DNA of 64,000 nt from Pomphorhynchus laevis (lineage: Eukaryota; Acanthocephala; Palaeacanthocephala; Echinorhynchida; Pomphorhynchidae): contig WNNJ02002222.1 in the NCBI GenBank assembly GCA_012934845.2, positions 170,955 to 234,954 of the forward strand, in the 5' to 3' direction. The translations under genes were made by a program, and so were the position numbers. The first letter of the stretch is position 1; each line of letters begins with the position of its first letter. Positions 29,952 through 38,699 of this stretch are shown here, piece after piece. The notes beneath the pieces were generated by a model. The model ran no database searches and was not told where the DNA came from. It saw only the letters and a list, made by a program, of their open reading frames with translations.

Positions 29952-29997
29952 CAACGGTAGACGCATTTTGCTCATACGAAGCTAATCAGTACCGTGA
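29952..29997 (-). ncRNA. Candidate small type I hammerhead, family E, second copy
   Basis: Minus strand: CACGGTA, CTGATTAG, stem II GCTT/GAGC, AAAA, ATGCGT, C before the cut, TACCGT. CTGATTA violates CUGANGA at the second G. Stem II pairing is kept with different bases from the first copy, which supports a once-functional fold. Confidence 0.52.
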
Positions 29998-30174
29998 CTT
30001 TAATCATCTGTAAGCATCTTAACACGCGCTTAAACATTGTTTAAAGCTCGAAAAACAGAACTACCATTCATCTGAATCATCAGAAAGAATTAAGCATAAG
30101 CTATGTGCAAGGCAATGCGTATTGCAGTTTTAACATGCATCAGGTACTAAATTCACACTGATGATTCAGATCAA

Positions 30175-30184
30175 GGGTAGTTCT
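30175..30184 (+). repeat. Target-site duplication, left side of LINE B
   Basis: GGGTAGTTCT, repeated exactly at 34083-34092. In the intact family E copy at 1715 this word occurs once, so the LINE insertion duplicated it. Confidence 0.9.
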
Positions 30185-30306
30185 AATAATAAAGACTTTA
30201 TTAATAATCAAACAACATGCAAGTCGGTCAAGTCGGTTAGTACAAAGTCAAAATCAAAATACAGTCAACATCTTCGTAACCTTGTCAACTTCTTTCTTCC
30301 CAGTAA

Positions 30307-32768
30307 TTATGGCCTCAAATCCACAGGGATCTGAGCCCTCCAACCAATCCAACACGCCGCTTTCCGACTGAACGACCCGGGATCTTTCACCTTCCGAAGA
30401 GACCAGTCGACGCGGACTATGTTGGGTAAGCGAGAGATGAGGAGCTTAAGAAACCTTAGTCTTTGCTCTGGGGGACGTCCTCTAGAGAAGAAGACTAATC
30501 CCGAGATAGCCCAGGTGCCCCAGAGGCGCACCTGAGTTTTCCCCTTCAACGACAGATGCTGGGCCCGCTTCAGAGCCCAACTAGCTATCTTCAGGACACG
30601 TTTAAGTCTATCCAGGTCACCTTTCGCCGACCAGTTCACCGAAACGGTGAACCCCAGGTATTTTACTCGACTTGTGAAGGTAGGGAGTGGATCAGAGGCA
30701 AATAAGGAAGCTAGAGCAGAGAGTGCTAGTCTCTTAAGCTTTTTCTTCGTCGCAGGGGAACCATGAAAGACAACCACCTGCGATTTGGAGGAGTTTAGAG
30801 TAAAATTGGACCTGGGTAACTGGTCTTTTAATCTTAAAAAGAAACGGCTGTTGTTAGAGACTACGTCCTTACACCTGCGTCCAGAGAACAGGGCTGTGGT
30901 GTCATCAGCGTACACCATTAGACGTTGATCACGCTGTTTAAATATTTTGAAGAGATTTATTGAGGCAGCAAGATACAAGATAGGAGAAAGAGGGGAACCT
31001 TGAGGCACACCCGTAATAGGGTAGAACTGACGCGCATCAGGGTCGTCTTCGTAATAAAATCGCTTGGTTTACAACAGTACCTTCACCCTGATAACAATTC
31101 TCGCAGGCAACCCGAGGGACCTGAGAGAAGAGATAACAAAAGGTATGGAGATGCGGTCAAATGCAGCAGAAAAGTCAAGGAAAACAGCCACAGCAAGTTG
31201 ATGTCTATTCTCCCGACAGAACTGATGCACTTCACCTACTGCTGAATGGACCGAGCGACCTTTGACGAACCCATGGAAACCATGTGGGATTAAGTTACGC
31301 CTACTTAAATGATCGCGGATTCTACGCGCAAGCGCTTTTTCGTAGATCGATACGAGGGAATTCTGAATCGAAATGGGCCGCAGGTCTTTCGGACATGATA
31401 CCGGATATTTTTTAGGAATAAAAATTCTACGGCTAACGTTGATGCCGGCCACATCGGATGGGGTGGCTAATAGGATTGTGATGGCCACCTCCCTTCTTTG
31501 ATCAGCTGTCAAAAGCTGACAGACACGAGAAGAGAGTGGAGCGACGGTTTTGGAGGTGCCCGGAAGAGGCCCCAGGCATTGAGCATATCTGGAACAGAAA
31601 TATCTCTACTCCTGAAGTCTCCCCAATGCGGGATTGGTTGCGGTGATTGAGTGGCTCCATAGTTGTGTAGGGATAATGACTCCTCCAAAACTTTATCAAT
31701 ACCAATACTTCCGATCCACCCAGATGCTCTATCCTTCCAACAAACAAACTTCTCTTTCTTGAATATCTTCCAGAAGGAAGACTGAGAAGGGTTAAGACGA
31801 GCAATGCTCGACTTATCCTTACTCAGCTGGAACCAGTATCTGGTACGCCAGTATTCTTTCGAGAGCGTCTGTTTGGCAGAAGAAGAGAGGTCAGGGAGAT
31901 GCAGCAGTTTGGCCAGGACTCTGAGTTTTGTCGGAGTGGGACTGAAAATGCGACCTTTATAGGTAGTCGATAATAACGCGGTGGCTTGCGAAGAGAGATA
32001 GGAATTAAATTTGGTTAAACTCTCATTGCCAATTCGGGGGAAGCGTTGGATAGCTGCTTGGAAGAAAGCCACTCTGATGGGATCGAAGTGGAATCTTCTA
32101 CGAAGCAGAGAATCCTCTTCAATCCGCCAACGAATCAGGTCATGAGAGGTGGACAGATGTTGCCGCGATTGCTCCGTGCAGAAGGGTTTAAGCAACCACT
32201 TCTCATGGAGCAATAATAAGTCGAGGAGTGAATTCGTTGATGTGCAATGAAAGGAGGGTGAGGGTGGTTTATGAATAAGATAACCGTTCCTGGCTCTGCG
32301 GAGTGCTGCATTAATCCAACGACCAGTTCTGTCGTTGAAATCACCTAGTACCATGTCATAGCCGCCATCAATTATCCTATCCAGGAGATCACGGTTCTTG
32401 TGAATCTCTCCTAGACGAATATAGACGTTGGCTAGACTGAGGCGTTTACCGTTCTTGACGAGTGTTATAACTAAACAAGACAGGGCAGGACACGAGTAGT
32501 TCAAAATGAGGGAGGATCTTAAGGAGCATTTAACTAAGGTCAAGAGTCCTTGAGAAGAAGATGAGTGAGGAGGGGTTATATACGGAGTATAGCGGGTATG
32601 AATGTGCTTAGGGATAAATCGAGTAATTTCCTGGGGGAGACGGATAGACCGCGTCTCCTGAAGGACTATAACATCCGCGTCTCTACCAGATAGAAGCCTA
32701 AGGGCAGAAGCACCTCCCGAATTCCACTGAAGAATATTCAGTGAAAAAGGCTCGGGCTTACTCACCAT
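30307..32768 (-). pseudogene. LINE B ORF2: endonuclease and reverse transcriptase, two lesions
   Basis: From the start at 32768: LNILQWNSGGASALRLLSG, VIVLQETRS (catalytic Glu), VLGDFNDRTGRW and a DLIRWRI segment make an APE-type endonuclease, 419 codons to 31509. A frameshift near 31510 moves to the RT: LRPISIQNSLVSIYEKALAR, HGFVKGRSVHSAV and FLDFSAAFDRI. A TAA at about 31069-31071 stands where another copy has a Tyr codon. The same frame resumes with MPQGSPLSPILYLAAS and VYADDTTALFSG, then a basic C-terminal domain ending at 30307. The enzyme would nick target DNA and prime reverse transcription. Confidence 0.9.
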
Positions 32769-32908
32769 TGTGATAGATTAGTTGGAACTGGAGAATCCAA
32801 CCTAGACAGAGCCAGGAGTGGGAGGGTTGCCCTTCCCACCACTAGCTCTATCAGGGGTTAATCCTCCCTGGGCAATATCTTCATCTCCCAGGCCATAAAG
32901 GAGCTTCC

Positions 32909-34048
32909 CTATCTTAATAGGGGGACGGTCCGGGCGGAAGCGCCCCTCTTCTTGGATTTCGGAATATCGGCAGCTGCCGGAATCGAAGGAGCTGCAAGGA
33001 ACGCTCCCAGCAGGGGTGCCATCATTTGCTGAATTTGAGAGAGAATTGTTTTCTTAGTAGTATCTAAGAGATAAAGAATATCTTTATTGGACATTCTGTC
33101 AATAGTATTTGAATCAGAAGTAACTTTGGAAAAAGTCTTGTTTGATGGTGAAGCGGAAATGTGTCGATTCCTATATTTTTTGAATAAGCGACAACGACGG
33201 GACCACGCAGGGTGGTCTCCGCCACAATTGTTGCAATGAGAATTAACAACACATCTGTCATCACTCAACAGGGAAGAACACATAGTATTCGAGCACACCC
33301 CACATCTTTTTTCTTCCTTGCAAGTAGAGGCCCAATGCCCCCACTTATGGCAACAGTTACAATGCGGAAATGTCCAGTTATTGGATTCAATCAACGTAAA
33401 TCGAATATTGTAACCCATAAAAGGGTTTAAGGAATTTGAACATAGAATATGACCATTATCAAGGTCGCACGTGGCAAAAGCCACAGGTAGAGCCTCACCC
33501 GATTTGGAACGTAGAGGTCTGACAGAGGATAATTTGAAAATCTTCTTAAGCTGTTCCAAATCAGCAGATTCCAAAAATGAGGGAAATTTGTTCATTTTTA
33601 GTGTTGCCTGAATTGGCTTGAGATCTAGAGTCCCTAATTGGGACAAAAATTTTTCAAAGTATTTCTGGTATGCCCTCATCAGGTCGTGAGTGGCGAATGA
33701 GACTCTTATAGAATTAGTTAGAATTTTTAAATTGTTAAATACTACTCTCCCAGGGTAGTCAAGCACAAAGTTTCTCAAAAATATATTGAATAAATGATGT
33801 TTTTCCACTGACTTGCTCGAAGTAATAAATGCCAGATTATGTAGCTTTTGTATAGGGGGAAGTTCCCCTTTTTCAGAGTTAACAACAATCGAAAAGTCAC
33901 TTACTTGCTCAGTTGAACCAGAATTAAATATTGAAAGTACCTTGACTTCCTTGTTGCAATCCGGAGTAGGTCCGTTGTTCCCCGGGAACGTTTGAGTGTC
34001 TTGCAAAGTTGTGTCCAGGTCGGAAAACTTCTTTTGGTCTTTAATCAT
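32909..34048 (-). CDS. LINE B ORF1, gag-like zinc-knuckle protein
   Basis: Open for about 380 codons from the ATG at 34048-34046 (MIKDQKK). An upstream in-frame ATG at 34177 lies outside the element, in flanking repeat DNA, so it is not used as the native start. The C-terminal half has CNCCHKWGHWASTC (CX2CX4HX4C) and CNNCGGDHPAWSRRC (CX2CX3HX6C), nucleic-acid-binding knuckles typical of I/Jockey-group ORF1 proteins, followed by a Ser/Lys-rich tail ending RTVPLLR. It probably binds LINE RNA in a cytoplasmic particle. It is the longest intact frame in the window. Confidence 0.9.
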   Translation of the reverse strand: MIKDQKKFSDLDTTLQDTQTFPGNNGPTPDCNKEVKVLSIFNSGSTEQVSDFSIVVNSEKGELPPIQKLHNLAFITSSKSVEKHHLFNIFLRNFVLDYPGRVVFNNLKILTNSIRVSFATHDLMRAYQKYFEKFLSQLGTLDLKPIQATLKMNKFPSFLESADLEQLKKIFKLSSVRPLRSKSGEALPVAFATCDLDNGHILCSNSLNPFMGYNIRFTLIESNNWTFPHCNCCHKWGHWASTCKEEKRCGVCSNTMCSSLLSDDRCVVNSHCNNCGGDHPAWSRRCRLFKKYRNRHISASPSNKTFSKVTSDSNTIDRMSNKDILYLLDTTKKTILSQIQQMMAPLLGAFLAAPSIPAAADIPKSKKRGASARTVPLLR

Positions 34049-34082
34049 TGAAAATCCTGAGCTTTTTTGTATGTTTATTGAG

Positions 34083-34125
34083 GGGTAGTTCTGTTTTTCG
34101 AGCTTTACACACTGTTTAAGCATTA
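34083..34125 (+). repeat. Family E remainder, with right target duplication
   Basis: Begins with the second GGGTAGTTCT (34083-34092) and continues TGTTTTTCGAGCTTTA as in family E at 1718-1740. It ends at about 34125, where family H begins. Confidence 0.85.
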
Positions 34126-34387
34126 AAAGGTTACACTGAAAAGAATTAACTGCATTGCACTGACTTCGAAAGCGCAAGCTATGTCATGCAATTAGCATAT
34201 AGTGAATTCTTTCTGATTTAATTTATATATAGTATGATTTTCATGTGTATACATTGTATTGATGCGACTCAGTCAGGCTTCTCAAAACCGAAAACGGTAC
34301 GCTGTCTGGCAGTGTAGAAGCTTGAAATTTTTTATATATAGAGAGAGAAGTAGATAGATGTAATAGACAGTTCTGGTTGAATCAAAC
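34126..34387 (+). repeat. Family H unit, decayed ribozyme
   Basis: Starts at TTACACTGAAAAGAATTAAC and runs through the GAATTCTTTCTG block. The hammerhead region (34261-34315) has CTCAGTCAGG for CTGATGAGG and GCTGTCTGG for GCCGTCTTG, so it is inactive. Confidence 0.8.
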
Positions 34388-34425
34388 CTCTAGATGTCGG
34401 AAATGCATTTTCACAATGTCACAGA

Positions 34426-34496
34426 GGCAGCCAAAACGGCGTGTGATAGTTTATCTTACTGACGATGGCTGCTGGCTATCACATGATTGTCTAAGA
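34426..34496 (+). ncRNA. Reversed-order hammerhead module, family D copy 1
   Basis: Stem II strand GGCAGCC (34426-34432); AAAA (variant of GAAA); stem III strand from 34435 reading ACGGCGTGTGATAG; stem I strand TCTTA (34454-34458); CTGACGA (34459-34465, fits CUGANGA); stem II partner GGCTGC (34467-34472); stem III partner CTATCACATGATTGT (34476-34490); C34491; stem I partner TAAGA (34492-34496). Stem I has co-varied relative to families A and B. Confidence 0.62.
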
Positions 34497-34778
34497 GTGA
34501 CGAAAGTTTGCAGACTAAAGAATATGCTCGATTCAAACACCCACACAAACAAATGGGAAGATTGCTAATCCCAATCTCGAGCAATACCGATTCAAACGAA
34601 AATGTTATTAAATAGAAAGAATCGATCCACTAAATCTCGGTTTCTTACAGTCAAGCATCCGAAAGTTTGATCCTCTGGTTGTTAATGATAGTCTGGATTG
34701 CAAATTGTAGGATTTAAGAGCTAACGCCACCTACAATTAGAGCTAGATGTCGGAAATGCATTTTCACAATGTCACGGA

Positions 34779-34852
34779 GGCAGCCTAAACGACGGGTGAT
34801 AGTCCATTTTACTGACGATGGCTGCCGGATATCACATGACCGTTTTGGAGTC
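34779..34852 (+). ncRNA. Reversed-order hammerhead module, family D copy 2
   Basis: GGCAGCC, TAAAC (core variant), ACGGGTGATAG, TTTTA, CTGACGA (34812-34818), GGCTGCC, ATATCACATGACCGT, then TTTGG. Stems II and III are retained. The GAAA and UC positions are changed, so it is probably inactive. Confidence 0.55.
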
Positions 34853-35323
34853 ACGAAAGTTTGTAGGCTAAATAATATGCTCGATTCTGACAACTACACA
34901 ACCATATGGAAAGAATCGCTTATCGCAATCTCGAGCAATACCGATTCAAACAAAACCTTAAGATTATATATACCTGTGAGTAATTCATTATACTGATGAG
35001 TGCTGCCGGTTACTCATTGGTCGTCAAGAAGTATAATGGTGACTGAAAGTCGTGAATCGAAGTCCAGTCTATCAAGCAACACCATTTAGAATAAATGCCG
35101 TATTTCGTAAGAAATCCTGGACCGTTGTCTACTCAGCACATCCGTGCATTACTATTATACATGCCGTATCCATTAAGGATCCAACGAGTGCAGCGACAAT
35201 TCAGCAACAATCTCTGCCTAGTGTTTAAGGATAATCCGCACAGCAATTCGATCTGGTAAAGAGTGAAAGCCTCAGACAATTAAGCAAAGTGTCGGAAACG
35301 CCTTTATTCACAATGTCACAAAA

Positions 35324-35395
35324 GCAACCAAAACGACCAGTGAGTACAGCATTCTACTGATGAGTGTTGCCGGGTACTCATTGGTCGTCTATAAG
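35324..35395 (+). ncRNA. Reversed-order hammerhead module, family A short form
   Basis: GCAACC with GTTGCC (35366-35371) as stem II; AAAA variant core; ACGACCAG followed by TGAGTAC (35333-35347) pairs with GTACTCATTGGTCGT (35374-35388) as a continuous stem III of about 15 bp; stem I ATTCTA (35351-35356) with TATAAG (35390-35395), one mismatch; CTGATGA 35357-35363; C35389. The stem III and stem I strands are separated by only three bases, so a monomer could not fold as a classical hammerhead. Confidence 0.62.
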
Positions 35396-35676
35396 TGACA
35401 TGGTGACTGAAAGTCGTGAATCGAAGTCCAGTCTATCAAGCAACACCATTTAGTATAAATGCCGTATTTCGTAAGAAATCCTGGATTGTTATATACTCAG
35501 CACATCCGTGCACTACTATTATACATGCCGTATCCATTAAGGATCCAACGAGTGCAGCGAATATTTAGCAACAATCTCTGCCTACTGTTTAAGGATAAAT
35601 TCGATCTGGTAAAGAGCGTAAGCCTCAGACAATTATGCAAATTGTCGAAAACGCCTTTATTCACAATGTCACACAG

Positions 35677-35748
35677 GCAACCGAGACAACCAGTGAGTAC
35701 TTCATTCTACTGATGAGTGTTGCCGGGTACTCATTGGTCGTCTATAAG
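35677..35748 (+). ncRNA. Reversed-order hammerhead module, family A short form, second copy
   Basis: As the preceding copy, but CGAGACAACC for CGAAACGACC. The equivalent C is at 35742, giving a 353-bp cut-to-cut unit. The core GAAA is altered. Confidence 0.55.
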
Positions 35749-36029
35749 TGACATGGTGACTGAAAGTCGTGAATCGAAGTCCAGTATATCAAGCAACCCC
35801 ATTTAGTATAAATGCCGTATTTCGTAAGAAATCCTGGACCGTTATATACTCAGCACATCCGTGCACTACTATTATACATGCCGTATCCATTAAGGATCCA
35901 ACGAGTGCAGCGAATATTCAGCAACAATCTCTGCCTACTGTTTAAGGATAAATTCGATCTGTTAAAGAGCGTAAGCCTCAGACAATTATGCAAATTGTCG
36001 AAAACGCCTTTATTCACAATGTCACACAG

Positions 36030-36101
36030 GCAACCGAGACAACCAGTGAGTACTTCATTCTAATGATGAGTGTTGCCGGGTACTTATTGATCGTCTAGAA
36101 G
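36030..36101 (+). ncRNA. Reversed-order hammerhead module, family A short form, third copy
   Basis: GGCAACCGAGACAACCAG, then TAATGATGAG for TACTGATGAG, and TCGTC ending at 36095 followed by TAGAAG. Two core changes, so inactive. Confidence 0.52.
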
Positions 36102-36239
36102 TGACATGGTGACTATAAGTCATGAATCGAAGTCCAGTCTATTAAGCAACACCATTAAGTATAAATGCCGTATTTCATAAGAAATCCTGGATAGTTGTAT
36201 ACTCAGCACATCCGTGCACTAGTATTATATATATGTATA

Positions 36240-36600
36240 TATTTTTTGTGGAGGTGTTTGAATCGAGCATATTCTTTAGCCTGCAAACTTTCGGCAATCC
36301 TAGACGGTCATGTGATAGCCGGCATCTATCGTCAGTAAGATGAACTATCACACGCCGTTTCGGCTGCCTCTGTGTCATTGTGATAATGCATTTCCGACAT
36401 CTAGCTCTAATTGTAGGTGGCGTTAGCTCTTAAATCCTACAATTTGCAATCCAGACCATCATTAACAACCAGAGGATCAAACTTTCGGATGCTTGACTGT
36501 AAAAACTGACGATGGCTGCCGTCTATCACATGGTCGTATTGGAGTGACGAGAGTTTGCAGGCTGAAGAATATGCTCGATTCAAAAATTTACCCATATATA
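36240..36600. repeat. Family D fragments, inverted pair
   Basis: A minus-strand family D unit (36240-36485) carries a nearly intact module. A plus-strand fragment follows (about 36500-36590: ACTGACGATGGCTGCCGTCT onward). They share the GAATATGCTCGATTC word in opposite orientations. Confidence 0.8.
36296..36367 (-). ncRNA. Reversed-order hammerhead module, family D, best core
   Basis: Minus strand: GGCAGCCGAAACGG with intact GAAA; the stem III strand continues CGTGTGATAG; TCTTA; CTGACGA; TAGATGCC (stem II partner weakened); CTATCACATGACCGTC; TAGGA. Stem III pairs over about 13 bases with a small bulge. Confidence 0.6.
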
Positions 36601-36683
36601 TAATTGATCAATATTTATTGGCTAAGCAAGTTACTGTAAACACCAGCAATAGAAAACATAGTCAATCTTTTAATGTAAAACGT

Positions 36684-36775
36684 TTCGTTCTTACCCGGAT
36701 GTAAGTATTAATAACCAAGAATTTTTAAAAAGTTCTTTGTTATTAATACTTACATCCAGGTAAGGACGCAATTTA
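36684..36775. repeat. Inverted repeat with GAAACGTT arm
   Basis: CGTTTCGTTCTTACCCGGAT and onward through TATTAATAAC is mirrored by GTTATTAATACTTACATCC and AGGTAAGGACGCAA, around an AT-rich centre. The minus-strand arm ends CGAAACGTTTTAC, like the 3' end of PLE hammerheads, but no CUGANGA is present. It is probably a diverged PLE terminal repeat pair. Confidence 0.65.
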
Positions 36776-37009
36776 AAAAAAAATATTGATTATGTTTTCC
36801 ATTGATGGTGTTTTACGGTAGATTACTTAGCTAATAATTATTGATGAATTATGTAATAGAACTCAATGGAGAGTCCGAGAGGACAGTGTTATTACGTGTT
36901 GAACTCTTCCAATGATTAAAACTATAACAATATATAAGATAAGTCCGCTGTGGGGAATGAAACAACGGTAACGATTCCGAATGGAATTCGCAATGTATTC
37001 AAGGTAGTT

Positions 37010-37325
37010 GCCGATTGAAACATACTTCGATCAACGAACTGCATGTTTCATGTCACTTCTAGACGACCACTTCCCCATCGAAATAATGGAGTACTCGGCA
37101 ACTCTCATCAGTAAAATGAAGTACCCACTGGTCGTTTCGGTTGCCCTTCTGGCTGGAGAGCAAAATCCTCAAAGTTTAATCAACGTGTCGGAAATGGCTT
37201 CTTTTACTTTCACACAGGCAACCGGAACGACCAGTGGGTATTTCATTCTATTGATGATTGTTTCCTAGTACTCCATCATTTTGGTTCTGAAATGGTCGTC
37301 TAGAAGTGACATGGAGCATGAAGTT
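37010..37325. repeat. Family A fragments, inverted pair
   Basis: Minus-strand module region (37050-37145: GGCAACCGAAACGACCAGTG on the minus strand) followed by a plus-strand copy (37180-37320: GGCAACCGGAACGACCAGTG). In the minus copy CTGATGAG is intact; in the plus copy it reads TTGATGAT and GAAA reads GGAA. The ends lie in unrelated sequence. Confidence 0.8.
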
Positions 37326-37444
37326 CGTTGATAGATGACAGTTTTAAAAGAAACTGAAAAGATCTTTGTCAGTTTCTTTTGAACTTTTAAATATATGATA
37401 GAATCCATGACGGATCCTGACCGGCAGCTTCAATCTACATTTTC

Positions 37445-37985
37445 ATTATATATAATTTAATCGCAGAATGTGTAAAACTGTGCTCCGGGAGCTAAACAGC
37501 TTCAGTTTCATAATCGCAGATGTTGCTAAAAATTGGAGTTCGATTACATGCAGAGCAGACTTCCTTATCACTCCTAGCCGATCTCATCGTAGCCAGCAGC
37601 ACTCATCAGTAGGGTGAACTACCATCAGTCGTTTCGGCTGCATTGTGATATATTTAAAAGGCATTTCAGAGAATTTGCTAACTTAGTAGCATGATCATTG
37701 CCTATCTAAACTGACAACGTTTAAAGAGGCTATCAACGTTTATATATATTATATATATAATTTTAAATCAGATTGTGTTAAACTGTGCTCCGAGAGCCAA
37801 TAAGCTTTAGTTTAATAATTGTAAATGTTTCCAACAGCCAGAGTTCGATTACAAGTAGATCAGCCTCTGTATCACTCCTAGACGAGCTGATGGTAGCAGG
37901 CAGCACTCATAAGTAGGGTTAATGTCCATCAATCGTTTTGGCTGCCTTGAGATATATTTAAAAGGCATCTCTAAGAGAAATAAAT
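37445..37985 (-). repeat. Family B units, minus strand
   Basis: Two units, with reversed-order modules at about 37570-37641 and 37871-37946. Both have decayed core or stem positions (for example CTTATGAG in the second). A TATATATTATATATATAA junction separates them. Confidence 0.82.
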
Positions 37986-38173
37986 TATATTAAATTAAAT
38001 TATAAAAACGTATCCGATAAATGGATCCTGTGAGAACGCAAGCAGCGACGGCAATTAAAATTCCTGCCGAATAAAATTTGAATGATCCGGAAAGCACGTT
38101 GTTAGTTTAAAGAGGCTATGTTCATGCTACTACGTTAGCAAATTCTCGGAGATGCCTTTTAAATATATCACAA

Positions 38174-38249
38174 TGCAGTCGAAACGACTGATGATAGTTC
38201 ACCCTACTGATGAGCGCTGCCGGATACCATCAGATCGTCTAGGGGTGAT
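38174..38249 (+). ncRNA. Reversed-order hammerhead module, family B, plus strand
   Basis: GCAGTC with GCGCTGC region as stem II (imperfect); GAAAC with A15.1 at 38184; stem III strand ACGACTGATGATAG (38184-38197) with ATACCATCAGATCGT (38224-38238); stem I TTCACCCTA (38198-38206) with TAGGGGTGA (38240-38248), eight pairs and one bulged G; CTGATGAG 38207-38214; C38239. Stem I directly abuts stem III with no linker. Confidence 0.64.
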
Positions 38250-38534
38250 AAGGAAGTCTGCTCTGCATGTAATCGAACTCTAATTTTTGGCAACATCTAC
38301 AATTATGAAACTGAAGCTTATTAGCTCCTGGAGCACAGTTTAACACATTCTGCGATTAAATTATAAAAACGTATCCTATAAATGGATCCTGTGAGAACGC
38401 AAGCAGCGACGGCAATTAAAATTCCTGCCGAATAAAATTAGGATAATCAGGAAAGCACGTTGTTAGTTTAAAGAGGCTATGCCCATGCTACTACGTCAGC
38501 TAATTCTCGGAAATGCCTTTTAAATATATCACAA

Positions 38535-38592
38535 GGCAGCCGAAACGACTGATGGTAGTTCACCCTACTGATGAGTGCTGCCGACTACCATA
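38535..38592 (+). ncRNA. Truncated reversed-order module, family B
   Basis: GGCAGCCGAAACGACTGATG, TTCACCCTA, CTGATGAG and TGCTGCC are all consensus, but the stem III partner and the cut site are missing after CTACCATA. Confidence 0.6.
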
Positions 38593-38699
38593 TAAAAAAG
38601 GCATATCCGAGGATTTGCTTACGTGGTAGCATGGGCCTAGTCTCTTTAAACTAACCATGTGCTTTCATGTGCTATATATAGCACATTTATATTAAAACT

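Larger units (their letters stand above)
29345..30184 (-). repeat. Family E tandem pair and start of an inverted piece
   Basis: Two minus-strand units with the landmark TTTTCCTCATGAAGATGCAT at 29351 and 29814, a period of about 463 bp. At about 30155 the sequence switches to plus-strand E (TGATGATTCAGATCAAGGGT) and is interrupted at 30184 by LINE B, continuing at 34083. Confidence 0.82.
30185..34082 (-). mobile_element. LINE B copy 2, complete insertion with target duplication
   Basis: A 3.9-kb non-LTR retrotransposon on the minus strand, flanked by GGGTAGTTCT. It has ORF1 (34048-32909) with zinc knuckles and ORF2 (32768-30307) with an APE-like endonuclease and RT, separated by about 140 bp. 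The 3' end is short AATAATAAAG sequence with no long poly(A). ORF2 has one frameshift and one in-frame stop, so it is the best LINE B copy here but inactive as read. It interrupts a family E unit. Confidence 0.93.
34388..34965 (+). repeat. Family D tandem pair
   Basis: Two units beginning CTAGATGTCGGAAATGCATT at 34390 and 34743 (period 353 bp). The flank CACAATGTCAC.GAGGCAGCC parallels CACAATGTCACACAGGCAACC of family A and ATATCACAAGGCAGCC of family B, so A, B and D share ancestry. Each unit has a reversed-order hammerhead module. Confidence 0.85.
34966..36225 (+). repeat. Family A tandem array, shorter subfamily
   Basis: About three and a half units with CAACAATCTCTGCCTA at 35205, 35569 and 35922 (periods 364 and 353 bp). 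It lacks the small hairpin insertion in the stem III region that the 2.8-6.3 kb copies have. Repeated frames (84 and 83 codons) at 35459 and 35812 are products of the tandem units and I do not count them as genes. Confidence 0.9.
37990..38605 (+). repeat. Family B units, plus strand
   Basis: Two units 362 bp apart (GCAAGCAGCGACGGCAATTA at 38039 and 38401). They are inverted relative to 37445-37985, making a palindromic array. The second module is truncated at about 38591, where another minus-strand B fragment (to about 38700) begins. Confidence 0.85.

Noticed and set aside
31000-31245. Plus-strand frames inside LINE B (31000-31245, 33212-33430, 33813-33995)
   Set aside because: They are shadows antisense to the LINE B ORFs.
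34049-34177. Upstream start for LINE B ORF1 at 34177
   Set aside because: This part lies beyond the LINE boundary and target duplication at 34083, in family E and H DNA.
35459-36063. Two similar 83-84 codon frames that could suggest a tandem gene family
   Set aside because: They exist only because family A units repeat every 353-364 bp. The frame is not kept in other family A copies, and it overlaps the ribozyme-like modules.
36684-36775. Possible hammerhead at the GAAACGTT arm
   Set aside because: The CUGANGA strand is absent (CCGGGTAAGAACGAAAC), so only the inverted repeat is annotated.
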